Assembly: GCA_938002965.1 (NCBI GenBank)
Contig: CALKZY010000017.1
Span: 83,443 to 130,164, forward strand
Direction: 5' to 3'
DNA: 46,722 nt
DNA from: an uncultured Acidimicrobiales bacterium
GTDB lineage: Bacteria > Actinomycetota > Acidimicrobiia > Acidimicrobiales > SZUA-35
The notes beneath the pieces are model-generated. The model had not been told where the DNA came from. It did not search any database and worked only from the letters and a program-made list of their open reading frames with translations. Positions 9,578-17,810 of this stretch are shown here, in pieces. Position numbers and translations under genes: made by a program. The stretch's first letter is position 1. The number at the start of each line of letters is the position of its first letter.

Positions 9578-10927
9578 CTACTGCGTGCTCTCTCCAGCAT
9601 AGAAGGGTCCGGTTACGGTGCCATCACCGATTTCGCATCCCGGAGCCAGCGCGGCGAACGGACCGACGACGCTGTCACGACCAATCGTCGACCGAACCGC
9701 TGTGGTTTTGGCTACGCGAGAGCCCTCTCCCACCCGGCAACCGTCCATGTGGACATCTGGTCCGATCTCGCAACTATCACCAATCGTGGTGTTGCCCTGA
9801 AGAATTGTTCCAGGGAACAGAGTCACGTCCATTCCCAATTCGACGGTGGCATCAAGATAGGTCCGGTCAGGGTCAACCATCGAGACGCCTCGCTCAAGCC
9901 AGAACCGATTGGTTCTCCGTCGAAGCTCGGCCTCGGCCTCGGCCATCTGGACACGACTATCGACAGCGATCAGGTCCTCGGCATCAGATACCGTTGCCGT
10001 CTCACACGGATGCCCCGAAGCGGCAAGCACCGCGATCACATCTTCAAATGAAACCGGACCAACCGGTTCAGAAACGGTAACTGACTGTTCAACCACCGGC
10101 TCTCGGAATCGTCGGCTCGCTGGGAACCGGTTCGGATTCAGCCGTCGAAGCGCTGGAGCCAATAGGCCACTGCGAATGCACAAGATGCCGAGCGAGAGCT
10201 CGACCGGTTCGGCATCAACGGTGTCAGCATCCATCGCTCGGCGTATAGCTTCCCGATTGCGGCGGGACAGGCGAACGGTGTCCGGGTCGCGATCGACGCT
10301 TTGACCACCTTGGGTAGACTCGTCCACCAGATTGGCCGCCTCGGCGGCCAGGTCCGCTCGCTCGGCCTCGACTTGTTCCCTGGGGACAACGGCTACAACT
10401 CGCCCCCGCCGGTCGCGACTCACCGCAGCGGCTTTGGCTGGCGAACTCGGTTGGGCACCGGACAGAGCCCGCTGGCGCTCCTGGACAGGATCGACCACAT
10501 CAGACAGCGATGTCAGCAAGGTACAGGCGGCACCGGAAGAACGGTGTTTTTGCAACAGCCCCTCGATGGTTCCTGGCCTCAGCAGCGGAAGATCAGCCGG
10601 AAGCACGACAAGGTCTGCATCGTCTTCGAACAGATCAAGTGCGCTTACCCCAGCCAGGGCAGCGTCGGCGGTTCCCAAACCCCCGGGATGCTCCACGAAA
10701 CGCAGGCGAAACGACGGCGCATCCTCCAAGAGGCGCTTGGAGACACGACCCCCATCGGGGCTAGTCACAACCACGGCCTCAGACACCCCGGCCGCTCCAA
10801 GCGAACGCAGCACATACGAGGCCATTGGTCGCCCGCAGAGCATATGAATTGGCTTTGGGCGAGCTGACCGCATCGGGGCACCATCACCGGTGGCGACTAC
10901 CAGGGCGGACAGGGATCGGACGGTCAT
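9578..10927 (-). CDS. glmU: GlmU-like protein with degenerate active sites
   Basis: A 449-residue homologue of UDP-GlcNAc pyrophosphorylase/GlcN-1-P acetyltransferase. The N-terminal nucleotidyltransferase fold keeps RPKPIHMLCGRPM, GLGTADAA and LPADLPLL. The normal GxGTRM motif reads GDGAPM, so its Arg is lost. The EINTG block reads VELSLG, and the late GVNDR block reads AVDSR. A 70-90 residue polar insert (about residues 150-235) replaces the usual YGRV region. The left-handed beta-helix domain has only about six turns and stops at GPFYAG, lacking the acetyltransferase active-site turns. The short C-terminus recurs in Acidimicrobiia; the N-terminal losses are the surprise. Position before prs fits glmU. 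Confidence 0.85.
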   Translation of the reverse strand: MTVRSLSALVVATGDGAPMRSARPKPIHMLCGRPMASYVLRSLGAAGVSEAVVVTSPDGGRVSKRLLEDAPSFRLRFVEHPGGLGTADAALAGVSALDLFEDDADLVVLPADLPLLRPGTIEGLLQKHRSSGAACTLLTSLSDVVDPVQERQRALSGAQPSSPAKAAAVSRDRRGRVVAVVPREQVEAERADLAAEAANLVDESTQGGQSVDRDPDTVRLSRRNREAIRRAMDADTVDAEPVELSLGILCIRSGLLAPALRRLNPNRFPASRRFREPVVEQSVTVSEPVGPVSFEDVIAVLAASGHPCETATVSDAEDLIAVDSRVQMAEAEAELRRRTNRFWLERGVSMVDPDRTYLDATVELGMDVTLFPGTILQGNTTIGDSCEIGPDVHMDGCRVGEGSRVAKTTAVRSTIGRDSVVGPFAALAPGCEIGDGTVTGPFYAGESTQ

Positions 10928-11100
10928 AGTAGCTTTCTAATCGACACGAGCACCTGGACGTTAAACCTACAACAAACACGATGAGGGCGCGAATCAGAAC
11001 CGCCGAACTACTCGCCACCTGGCGTGACAAGCACGCGACGGCCGCTTCTCGCCATTTTTGGATCTCCAGCCTCACCTGTGAGATCTCTATGCCAACGCTG

Positions 11101-11173
11101 CTCGCGGGGCAGGGCTCGAACCTGCAACCCCCAGATTCAAAGTCTGGTGTTCTGCCAGTTGAACTACCCGCGA
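11101..11173 (-). tRNA. tRNA-Gln (anticodon TTG)
   Basis: A 73-nt cloverleaf on the minus strand. The 7-bp acceptor stem TCGCGGG/CCCGCGA is perfect, with discriminator G. The D arm is GTTC/GAAC, the anticodon stem CCAGA/TCTGG has loop CTTTGAA with anticodon TTG, and the T arm is GCAGG/CCTGC with loop TTCGAGC. The 3' CCA is not encoded. It lies about 170 nt upstream of the glmU homologue on the same strand. Confidence 0.96.
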
Positions 11174-11329
11174 TTGGGTGTTGGACTCACGCTAGCGCCC
11201 TATCCAGACAAAGTCTCGTCAGTTTCGATGTCTCAGCTTTGGGAACTGGCAACTACGACATTGCGATCTCAGATTGTTTGGCTACAACGGTGGTAGTGCA
11301 TGGTCCAAGCCGCTAGTCTCGCAGACTTC

Positions 11330-11428
11330 ATGGGATCGCTAATTAAGAAGCGCCGTAAGCGCATGCGCAAGAAGAAGCACCGAAAATTGCTTAAGCGCAC
11401 TCGCGTTCAACGTCGAAACAAGAAGTAG
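11330..11428 (+). CDS. bS22-like small ribosomal protein (AURKAIP1/COX24 domain)
   Basis: A 32-residue, very basic protein beginning [19 protein letters not shown] and ending in [10 protein letters not shown]. It closely matches the actinobacterial bS22 family (start [12 protein letters not shown]), which binds the small ribosomal subunit. I chose the internal ATG because the family begins at MGS. An in-frame ATG at 11300 would add ten residues and has a GGTGGT just upstream. A weak promoter (TTGCGA 11261-11266, 16-nt spacer, TACAAC 11283-11288) is possible. A strong hairpin follows at 11463-11491. Confidence 0.9.
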   Translation: MGSLIKKRRKRMRKKKHRKLLKRTRVQRRNKK

Positions 11429-11462
11429 ACGGCCTCCGGCCCATTAGTCTCAGTCGAGGCTC

Positions 11463-11491
11463 CAGGTTGCGGGGCATGCCTCGGCAACCTG
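11463..11491 (+). terminator. Terminator hairpin after bS22
   Basis: Arms CAGGTTGC and GCAACCTG pair perfectly over 8 bp. The interior GGGG-CATG-CCTC extends the stem, with one GT pair and one bulged G. TTTCTC follows on the plus strand. It sits between bS22 (plus) and the end of ispE (minus) and could serve both. Confidence 0.65.
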
Positions 11492-11530
11492 TTTCTCGAT
11501 CTCTTCGGGTAACCCGGCGACCGACACAAG

Positions 11531-12259
11531 CTAGGTCGGTGACGGCACCGTTCGGCAAACGACCCGGCCCGCTCCAGGGAATGCCCCTTCCACGAACCAC
11601 GTTGAGCCACTTCCGGCCAAGCGGGGCGTAGCGCCACTCACCTCGGCCAGTTCGTCGCGCCATGCGGAAAGCTCTGGAACCAGCTGAAGGGCCGCAGCCT
11701 CCAAATCGTTGCCGTTGTGGCCGGTCGGACCGCCCATCTCATCCCAGATTCGGTAGACGGCAGGAGTCGGGCAGCCAACCGGCGGGGTAAGCAAGGTCAG
11801 CGTCAGGTCCACCGGCGGTAAAGGCGTCACGATCTCGCCGATTCCGCGTACCCGGGCACGACCCCCTACAAGGCAGAAGGCAACGTCGGCGCCGATCGAC
11901 GCCGCTGCTTGCAGGTCGGTGAAATCAGCCCACCGCAGGACCGCAGCTGCATCGGCTGACCCGCCGCCCAAACCGGCTTGGGAAGGGATTCGCTTTGTAA
12001 CCACAACGCCAGCCGACCGCCCAGCGAGGTCAAGGGCCTTCTGAACGAGGTTGTCCTCGCCTGCCGGAACATCGGTCGAGCCGCCGTTTACGGTCACCCC
12101 AGCGGCACCCTCAGTGATTTCTAGCTCGTCGACTAGGTCAACGGTGACCATCTCGGCGTCGACGAGGTGCATCCCGTCACCTCGAATGCCGGTGACTCGC
12201 AACGACAGAGTCACCTTGGCCGGTGCCGTCAACCAATGACGTCCAGTTCCTTCGCTCAC
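11531..12259 (-). CDS. ispE: 4-diphosphocytidyl-2-C-methyl-D-erythritol kinase
   Basis: A 242-residue GHMP kinase of the non-mevalonate isoprenoid pathway; it phosphorylates the 2-OH of CDP-methylerythritol. Motifs are LTAPAKVTLSLRVTG (motif 1), the ATP-binding QAGLGGGSADAA (motif 2) and LAGSGSTWF (motif 3). It is shorter than typical IspE (about 280-300). The region between motif 2 and GADVAFCLVGG is compacted. The start is a GTG at 12259, preceded by GGTGG at good spacing; a GTG at 12268 is the alternative. It lies 28 nt downstream of rsmA, the usual rsmA-ispE order. Confidence 0.93.
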   Translation of the reverse strand: MSEGTGRHWLTAPAKVTLSLRVTGIRGDGMHLVDAEMVTVDLVDELEITEGAAGVTVNGGSTDVPAGEDNLVQKALDLAGRSAGVVVTKRIPSQAGLGGGSADAAAVLRWADFTDLQAAASIGADVAFCLVGGRARVRGIGEIVTPLPPVDLTLTLLTPPVGCPTPAVYRIWDEMGGPTGHNGNDLEAAALQLVPELSAWRDELAEVSGATPRLAGSGSTWFVEGAFPGAGRVVCRTVPSPT

Positions 12260-12287
12260 GATCGCCACCGTATCAGTGGTTTTCGAT

Positions 12288-13127
12288 CTACTGAGGGTCG
12301 TCCGTGCGGCTGACGACCGCCCCGGCAAGCCGCACCCAATCCTCCAATGACAGCTCTTCTGGGCGAGCGGTGGGTTCGATGGAAGCCGCCTCAAAGGCGC
12401 CGGCAGGTGTAGCCGAAAGGCTGCGCCTCAACATCTTCCGCCGTTGACCGAATGCTCGGCGAACCAGCGGAGCAAGCTCGTCGAACTCGCACGCCATGGC
12501 TGAATCCGGCCGCCGCACGATCTTGACCAACACCGACTCAACGTTCGGACGAGGCAGGAACACTTCGGCCGGAACAGATCCGGCCAGCCGGGCTTCGGCC
12601 CAGAACGCCAACAGCACCGACGGGATGCCGTAAGTACGAGAACCGGAGTCGGCTACGAGACGTTCGCCCGCTTCGCGCTGAACCATGACGACCCACTGAG
12701 TCAGCGTCGGCTGTTCGGCCAACAGATCCAAGATCAACGGCGTGGCGATGTTGTAAGGAAGATTCGCCACCACCGACCACTGCTGTGACGTTGCCAGAAC
12801 CGGGTCCCAATCCAATTCCATTACATCGGCGTTGACGATGGTCAACTGGCCGTTGTCCAAGAACTCGGCCGTGACCTCCCGCAATGGTGGGATTAAGTAC
12901 TTGTCTACCTCGATGGCCGTTACCCGGGCTCCGGCCCGGCACAGGCCCAGCGTAAGCGAACCCAAACCGGGCCCGATCTCAACAACCGACGTTCCTTCAC
13001 CGACACCGGCGGTCCGCACGATCTTGTCGACCATGGCCGGGTCGCACAGAAAGTTCTGGCCCAGGGCACGGCTCGGGCTCAAGTCATGGGAATCGAGCAG
13101 TTCCCGGATCCGGGTTCGAGTCAGCAC
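12288..13127 (-). CDS. rsmA: 16S rRNA dimethyladenosine transferase RsmA
   Basis: An enzyme of about 279 residues that dimethylates the two adjacent adenosines in helix 45 of 16S rRNA. It has SRALGQNFLCDP, the SAM-binding VVEIGPGLGSLTLGL, the acidic VTAIEVDK, and the catalytic NLPYNIATP. I place the start at the GTG at 13127 (MLTRTRIRELL); TTG codons at 13136 and 13133 are alternatives. No clear ribosome-binding site favours one. It begins 9 nt after the tatD stop and is followed by ispE. Confidence 0.95.
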   Translation of the reverse strand: MLTRTRIRELLDSHDLSPSRALGQNFLCDPAMVDKIVRTAGVGEGTSVVEIGPGLGSLTLGLCRAGARVTAIEVDKYLIPPLREVTAEFLDNGQLTIVNADVMELDWDPVLATSQQWSVVANLPYNIATPLILDLLAEQPTLTQWVVMVQREAGERLVADSGSRTYGIPSVLLAFWAEARLAGSVPAEVFLPRPNVESVLVKIVRRPDSAMACEFDELAPLVRRAFGQRRKMLRRSLSATPAGAFEAASIEPTARPEELSLEDWVRLAGAVVSRTDDPQ

Positions 13128-13136
13128 CGTCAACAA

Positions 13137-13913
13137 TCAGGCCGCAACGTTGGGCGACAGCCCAAACAGGCGATTGGCGTTGGCCGTAGTGGCGGCCGCG
13201 AAGTCACTGGCGTCCAACTCCAGATGTTCGGCCAGGAACTCACCCACCACGGCAACATTGGCCGGTTTGTTGGCCTTGCCGCGCAGTGGCACTGGTGCGA
13301 GGTAGGGCGAGTCGGTCTCGATCAGGATTCGATCGGCAGGCGTTATCTTGGCCGCTTCCCGCAGCTCTGGTGCCGAGGGAAAGGTGACGATGCCGCTAAA
13401 GGAAACGTACGCCCCACGTGAAATAGATTCGGCAGCCTCATCCGGCCCTCCAGTGAAACAGTGGAAGACCGTGCGGTCCGGCATGCCATACCGATCAAGG
13501 ATGGCAAAGGTGTCGTCCCAGGCGCTGCGGGTGTGGATCACCAGGGCCAGGTCCCGTTCGTGCGCCATCTCGATCTGCTGTGCAAACACATCGGCTTGGC
13601 GTTGGCGAGGCGAGTGGTCGTAGTGATAATCGAGCCCGCACTCCCCGACGGCCACCACGGCCCGGACACCGGCAAGCTCGTGATCGAGGAGCTCTGCCAA
13701 GCCATCCAGTCCATCTTTGGCATCGTGCGGATGCACGCCAGCCGTAGCCCAAACATTGTCGAACTCACCGGCGATATCAATCGCCCGGGCCGAATCGGCA
13801 ACCGTGCAACCAACCGTAAGCAGACGGGTCACCGAGGCCTCCGCTGCCACCGCCACAGCTTCGGCGGGATCGGTTTTCAGGCTTGTCAGATGACAGTGAT
13901 TGTCAAACCACAC
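13137..13913 (-). CDS. tatD: TatD family metal-dependent DNase
   Basis: A 258-residue TIM-barrel hydrolase. Metal-binding residues of the family are visible: FDNHCHL, VGECGLDYH, VIHTRSAW, HCFTGG, and ILIETDSPYLAP. The start is a GTG at 13913 with GGAG seven nt upstream; the longer open frame is not protein-like. TatD enzymes are Mg-dependent 3'-5' exonucleases, and the metG-tatD-rsmA order seen here is common in actinobacteria. The gene is 46 nt downstream of metG. Confidence 0.94.
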   Translation of the reverse strand: MWFDNHCHLTSLKTDPAEAVAVAAEASVTRLLTVGCTVADSARAIDIAGEFDNVWATAGVHPHDAKDGLDGLAELLDHELAGVRAVVAVGECGLDYHYDHSPRQRQADVFAQQIEMAHERDLALVIHTRSAWDDTFAILDRYGMPDRTVFHCFTGGPDEAAESISRGAYVSFSGIVTFPSAPELREAAKITPADRILIETDSPYLAPVPLRGKANKPANVAVVGEFLAEHLELDASDFAAATTANANRLFGLSPNVAA

Positions 13914-13959
13914 AGCGGTCTCCGTCTTTGTTGATGACCAGGGCCCAGGTACGTGCCTG

Positions 13960-15474
13960 CTATGCCTCGGGCACCTTGAGCCTAGGGAACAATGGGGTGC
14001 CTTTGATAACCGGCAAACCTCCCGGATAACCGCCCCACAGAGCGGCGTCTGGTAGCCGCTCGTCGGCGGCCGATCCATCAAGTCCGATTGCCGTCCAAAT
14101 GGCGTCGGAAGCACTTGTCAGCGCGGGACTGGCCAGAATGGCTGTCAGCCGCAGGACCTCTAGAGCATCACCCATGACGGTGGCGACCTCATCGGAGCCT
14201 TCTTCCATCTTCCAGGGTTCGTTTCGCTCCAGGTAGGCGTTGGTCTCGCGCAGTAGGTTCCACGTGGCTTCTAGAGCGACCGGGGCTTGAAGCCTTTCCC
14301 ACCCGTCGGCTGCCCCCTGGTAGCTGGAGGCTGCCACGGCCGCTAGTTCGCTTTCAGGATTTGGAGCCGGGCCCACTCCCCCACACTTCTTGTGCACCAC
14401 AGTGGTCACTCTGGAAAGCAGGTTCCCCAAGGTGTTGGCCAGATCCGAGTTGTAACGGGAAACCATCTGCTCGTAGGAGAACTCCGAATCGGGCCCGAAC
14501 GACACATCGCGGAGGAAGTGATACCTGAAGCCGTCAACACCGAAGTCCTCGACAAGATCGGCTGGAGTGATCTGGGTTAGGCCGGTCTTCGAGAGCTTCT
14601 TGCCTCCGACCAAGAGGAAGCCGCTGACATGAACTTGCTTCGGAGGCTGCAATCCGGCGGCAATCAGCATCGCCGGCCAGTACACGCAGTGGAAACGGAG
14701 GATGTCCTTGCCGATGATGTGGTGGGTCTCGGGCCACCACAGGTTGAATTCGTCGATATCCGACCCGAAGCCAACCGCGGTTGCGTAGTTGATCAGAGCG
14801 TCATACCACACATAAAAGACGTGGTCGTCGTCCCATGGGACGGGAACACCCCAGTCAATGGAGGTCCTGGTGATGGAGACATCCTCCAGGCCTAGCTTGA
14901 TGATCCCCAAGGCCTCATTACGCTTACCTTCGGGAAAGACCGTTTCGGAGTTCAACCACTCGAGCAACTCAGCCTCGAGCGAAGACAGCTTGAAGAAGTA
15001 GTTGTCTTCCTCAAACCACTCAGCCGGTCGCTCGTGGATTGGGCAATTGGTTCCGTCGACCAGGTCGTCGGCGTTGTAGTACGCCTCGCAGGCAACGCAG
15101 TAGTAGCCGGCATATGAGCCCTTCTCGATGAAACCGTTTTCCTTGGCTCTGGTGAGAAGTTCTTGAACCGCTGTGTGATGCCGAGGCTCGGTGGTACGAA
15201 TGAACTGGTCGTTGGAGATGTCAAGAAGATCCCAGGCATCCCTGAAACGTTGCGACGTGTTGTCAGCCTGCTCTTGAGGAGATATGCCGTTGGCTTCGGC
15301 CGCCCGTTGGATCTTCAGCCCGTGCTCGTCGGTACCGGTCAAGAACATCGTCTCATCGCCAAGCAGACGGTGCCAGCGGGCGATGGCATCAGCGGTCACC
15401 GTCGGGTAGGCGTGCCCGATGTGGGGTGCGTCGTTGACGTAGTAGATGGGGGTCGTGATATAAAACCGGCTCAC
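13960..15474 (-). CDS. metG: Methionine-tRNA ligase
   Basis: A 504-residue class I synthetase. It has the HIGH motif as HIGHAY, a single zinc knuckle (YCVACEAYY then CPIHERP), and the KMSKS loop as KKLSKTG, a tolerated variant. The anticodon-binding helical domain follows, with no C-terminal tRNA-binding EMAP domain. The GTG at 15474 (VSRFYITTPIYYVND) puts the start where the family begins. It is followed by tatD and rsmA, and lies 57 nt downstream of rmuC. Confidence 0.97.
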   Translation of the reverse strand: MSRFYITTPIYYVNDAPHIGHAYPTVTADAIARWHRLLGDETMFLTGTDEHGLKIQRAAEANGISPQEQADNTSQRFRDAWDLLDISNDQFIRTTEPRHHTAVQELLTRAKENGFIEKGSYAGYYCVACEAYYNADDLVDGTNCPIHERPAEWFEEDNYFFKLSSLEAELLEWLNSETVFPEGKRNEALGIIKLGLEDVSITRTSIDWGVPVPWDDDHVFYVWYDALINYATAVGFGSDIDEFNLWWPETHHIIGKDILRFHCVYWPAMLIAAGLQPPKQVHVSGFLLVGGKKLSKTGLTQITPADLVEDFGVDGFRYHFLRDVSFGPDSEFSYEQMVSRYNSDLANTLGNLLSRVTTVVHKKCGGVGPAPNPESELAAVAASSYQGAADGWERLQAPVALEATWNLLRETNAYLERNEPWKMEEGSDEVATVMGDALEVLRLTAILASPALTSASDAIWTAIGLDGSAADERLPDAALWGGYPGGLPVIKGTPLFPRLKVPEA

Positions 15475-15531
15475 AGCGCAAAGACTACCGGAACCTAGGT
15501 CGAGCGCTGGCACAAATTCGGCCTGGCCGGC

Positions 15532-16692
15532 CTAGATCACCCGCCGTAGCGCCGGGACTTCGCCAGACGGGTTTTCAGCGTCGCGGAACGCTTCCAGCTT
15601 CTCAAGCGATCGCTCGAATTGCCTGGTCCGGGGGCCCGACAGATCCTCGAATGCCTTCTGGGCCGAATCCAAGCCCCGCCGCATCTTGTCCATTGGCTCC
15701 CCCCACTTCTCCCACTGTTGTCGGAGCGAGGACAGGGCGGCAAGAATCTCGTGGCTTCGTTGGTCGACCAGAAAGTTGTCCATGGCCTGGCGAATGATGG
15801 CCAGCACGGCGAACAGCGTGGTTGGCGAGCACAGTACAACCTTGTGGCCAAGTGCGAAGTCGATCAGCTTCGGGTCGTGTTCGTGGAGGAATCCGTAGAC
15901 GCTCTCGTTCGGAACGAACATCAACAGGTAGTCGACGGTGACTCCAGGCTCGATGTACGAGCGTTCGGTCAACTCCTTCACCCGTTGCCGGACATCTCGC
16001 TGAAAGGCCTTGACGAGCTTTGCCTTCTCGGTGGAATCATCGATCTCGAGCCAGCGCAAGTAGTTGTCGGCTGGGAACTTGACGTCCATGTGGACAACGT
16101 GGTTCCCCGGCAGGGGGAAGGTGTAATCGGGCATGCCTCCGGAGTCGAGCTTGGTTTGCTTGAGGTAGTTGGCTCCTTCAAGGAACCCGGCAGCCCGCAG
16201 GACGTCCTCGGCCATCCGCTCACCCCACTGGCCGCGGGCTTTGGGCGAGGCCAGGGCCTGTCGCAGTGAGCTAGTTGTTTCGGCCAATGCGGACGTTACC
16301 TTCATGGCCTGCTCAAGGCCGGTAGAGAGCTGGCCAGCCTGCTCGGCGCGCTCCTTTTGCAGGTTTGACACCAGGTCACCAACGCGCCTGAGCTCCAGCT
16401 GCACATCGGAGACCTGGCTGGCCACTGCGTCATGCTCGCGATCGATGACCATTTTTCCGGCGGACAACTGATCACCCAACTTCGATGACGCCAACGAAAC
16501 GACAGCATCAACAGCATGACGGAATTCCTCCGCCTGATGGACCTGAAGGTCATGGCGAAGCTGATCAATGGCGTGGGCAGTCTGTTGACTCTCCTGCGCT
16601 GCGGTCTCGGGTCGAATTCGGGCCAACGCAAACCCGAAACCACCTGCTATCAGTGCCAGGCAGCACGCGACGATCACAACGTAGATGTCCAT
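15532..16692 (-). CDS. rmuC: DNA recombination protein RmuC
   Basis: A 386-residue RmuC-family protein. An N-terminal transmembrane segment (MDIYVVIVACCLALIAGGFG) is followed by a helical, probably coiled-coil region to about residue 150. The RmuC nuclease-like domain starts near KARGQWGERMAEDVL and includes YTFPLPGNHVVHMDVKFP and LMFVPNESVYGF. RmuC limits recombination at short inverted repeats; its enzymatic activity is not firmly established. The ATG at 16692 is the start that gives the membrane anchor. It is transcribed divergently from the alpha/beta hydrolase. Confidence 0.93.
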   Translation of the reverse strand: MDIYVVIVACCLALIAGGFGFALARIRPETAAQESQQTAHAIDQLRHDLQVHQAEEFRHAVDAVVSLASSKLGDQLSAGKMVIDREHDAVASQVSDVQLELRRVGDLVSNLQKERAEQAGQLSTGLEQAMKVTSALAETTSSLRQALASPKARGQWGERMAEDVLRAAGFLEGANYLKQTKLDSGGMPDYTFPLPGNHVVHMDVKFPADNYLRWLEIDDSTEKAKLVKAFQRDVRQRVKELTERSYIEPGVTVDYLLMFVPNESVYGFLHEHDPKLIDFALGHKVVLCSPTTLFAVLAIIRQAMDNFLVDQRSHEILAALSSLRQQWEKWGEPMDKMRRGLDSAQKAFEDLSGPRTRQFERSLEKLEAFRDAENPSGEVPALRRVI

Positions 16693-16770
16693 GGGAGCGG
16701 ACCATAGTAAGCCGGTGTGACAGCCGGCCAGAGAACAGCCGGACCAAACCTCAACCTTCAAACAACTGGG

Positions 16771-16799
16771 TTGATTGTAGTGATCACTACGATTATGTT
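16771..16799 (+). promoter_or_regulatory. Promoter with a 14-bp palindromic operator in the spacer
   Basis: TTGATT (16771-16776) and TATGTT (16794-16799) are spaced by exactly 17 nt. The spacer contains a perfect 14-bp palindrome, GTAGTGATCACTAC (16777-16790). A further CACTAC half-site follows about 20 nt downstream. A dimeric repressor bound here would block the promoter of the hydrolase gene. No TetR-like regulator gene is visible nearby. Confidence 0.7.
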
Positions 16800-16845
16800 T
16801 GCAGTTACCACTACAACTACTTCGAATCCCTGGAGCGCCTCGATC

Positions 16846-17757
16846 GTGACAGACCCCGGTTCATCTCCTCACCCCGCCGTCAACAGAGCCGAGGCGGCAG
16901 ATCTGTTCCGCCGAGCACCAGAACGATGGATCGGCGTCAACGACTCCGAAGTCGCATATCGACGTGTTGGCCAAGGTCCCGACGTGCTGTTTGTGCACGG
17001 TTGGCCGGCAAGCGGCGCCACCTTCCGTCTGTTGCTACCTCATCTCGCCGATCAGGTCACCTGCCACCTGATCGACCTACCGGGGGCAGGCGACAGCCGA
17101 TTCGACGAACAAAGCCCACTATCGGTCGAGCACCACATCGACAGCGTCAAGACAGTTGTCGGCGCTCTCGGACTTGATGAACTCGCCGTGGTCGGACATA
17201 ACAGCGGCGGGATGATCGCTCGCCATGCCTTGGTCGGCGACCACCGATTGCGAGCTATGGCCCTGATCAACACCGAGCAACCTCAGGGCCTGGGATGGCG
17301 CTTCAAGGCATTCCTGGCAGCCCGCAACGTTCCCCGATTCGGGCAGCTTCTCGGTTGGGCAGCAGGGCGGCCCGTCCTACGCCGCAATCCGTTCATCCTG
17401 GGAGACGCCTTCCACGACGCCTCGCTCTTGGACGGAGAGTTCGACGAATTCTTTCTCCAGCCGCTCTATCGGTCCCCGAAACACCAAAAAGCCGCCGTCA
17501 GAATCCTCAGAAGCTTCAAACAGGAACACGTCGAGCAGTTGGGCGCCATTCACCAACGAATCCACGTGCCGGTCCGATTGGTTTGGGGCGAAGAAGATCC
17601 GTCCTTCCCAGTTGCCCGGGCCAAAGAGATGGTCGACACGTTCCCCGACGCCGCCATCACTACAGTGGCTAACGCCGGCCTGTTCGCCCATGAGGAACGT
17701 CCGGCCGAAGTAGCGGCTGCGATGCTACCGGTTCTCTCCCACCACCCTGCCAGCTAG
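16846..17757 (+). CDS. Alpha/beta hydrolase
   Basis: A 303-residue alpha/beta-hydrolase-fold enzyme. It has the oxyanion motif HGWPASG, nucleophile Ser in GHNSGG, an acid in GEEDPSFP, and catalytic His in FAHEERP. The start is a GTG at 16846 with GGAG ten nt upstream. The longer frame would run through the promoter and operator at 16771-16799, so I reject it. Substrate unknown. It is followed after 53 nt by the nucleotidyltransferase gene, so it could belong to the accessory locus or simply neighbour it. Confidence 0.88.
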   Translation: MTDPGSSPHPAVNRAEAADLFRRAPERWIGVNDSEVAYRRVGQGPDVLFVHGWPASGATFRLLLPHLADQVTCHLIDLPGAGDSRFDEQSPLSVEHHIDSVKTVVGALGLDELAVVGHNSGGMIARHALVGDHRLRAMALINTEQPQGLGWRFKAFLAARNVPRFGQLLGWAAGRPVLRRNPFILGDAFHDASLLDGEFDEFFLQPLYRSPKHQKAAVRILRSFKQEHVEQLGAIHQRIHVPVRLVWGEEDPSFPVARAKEMVDTFPDAAITTVANAGLFAHEERPAEVAAAMLPVLSHHPAS

Positions 17758-17773
17758 ATTCAAGGCTGTGCCA

Positions 17774-17797
17774 CCACCACCGAAGCGTCTGTGGTGG
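17774..17797 (+). terminator. Hairpin between hydrolase and nucleotidyltransferase genes
   Basis: CCACCAC (17774-17780) and GTGGTGG (17791-17797) form a perfect 7-bp stem with a 10-nt loop. There is no T-run, and the hairpin ends 13 nt before the next ATG. It could be a partial terminator, an attenuator, or a modulator of translation of the downstream gene. Confidence 0.35.
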
Positions 17798-17810
17798 CCT
17801 TGGCGGGGGA

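Noticed and set aside
12260..12394. N-terminal extension of IspE into rsmA
   Set aside because: It overlaps rsmA in another frame and has no IspE similarity.
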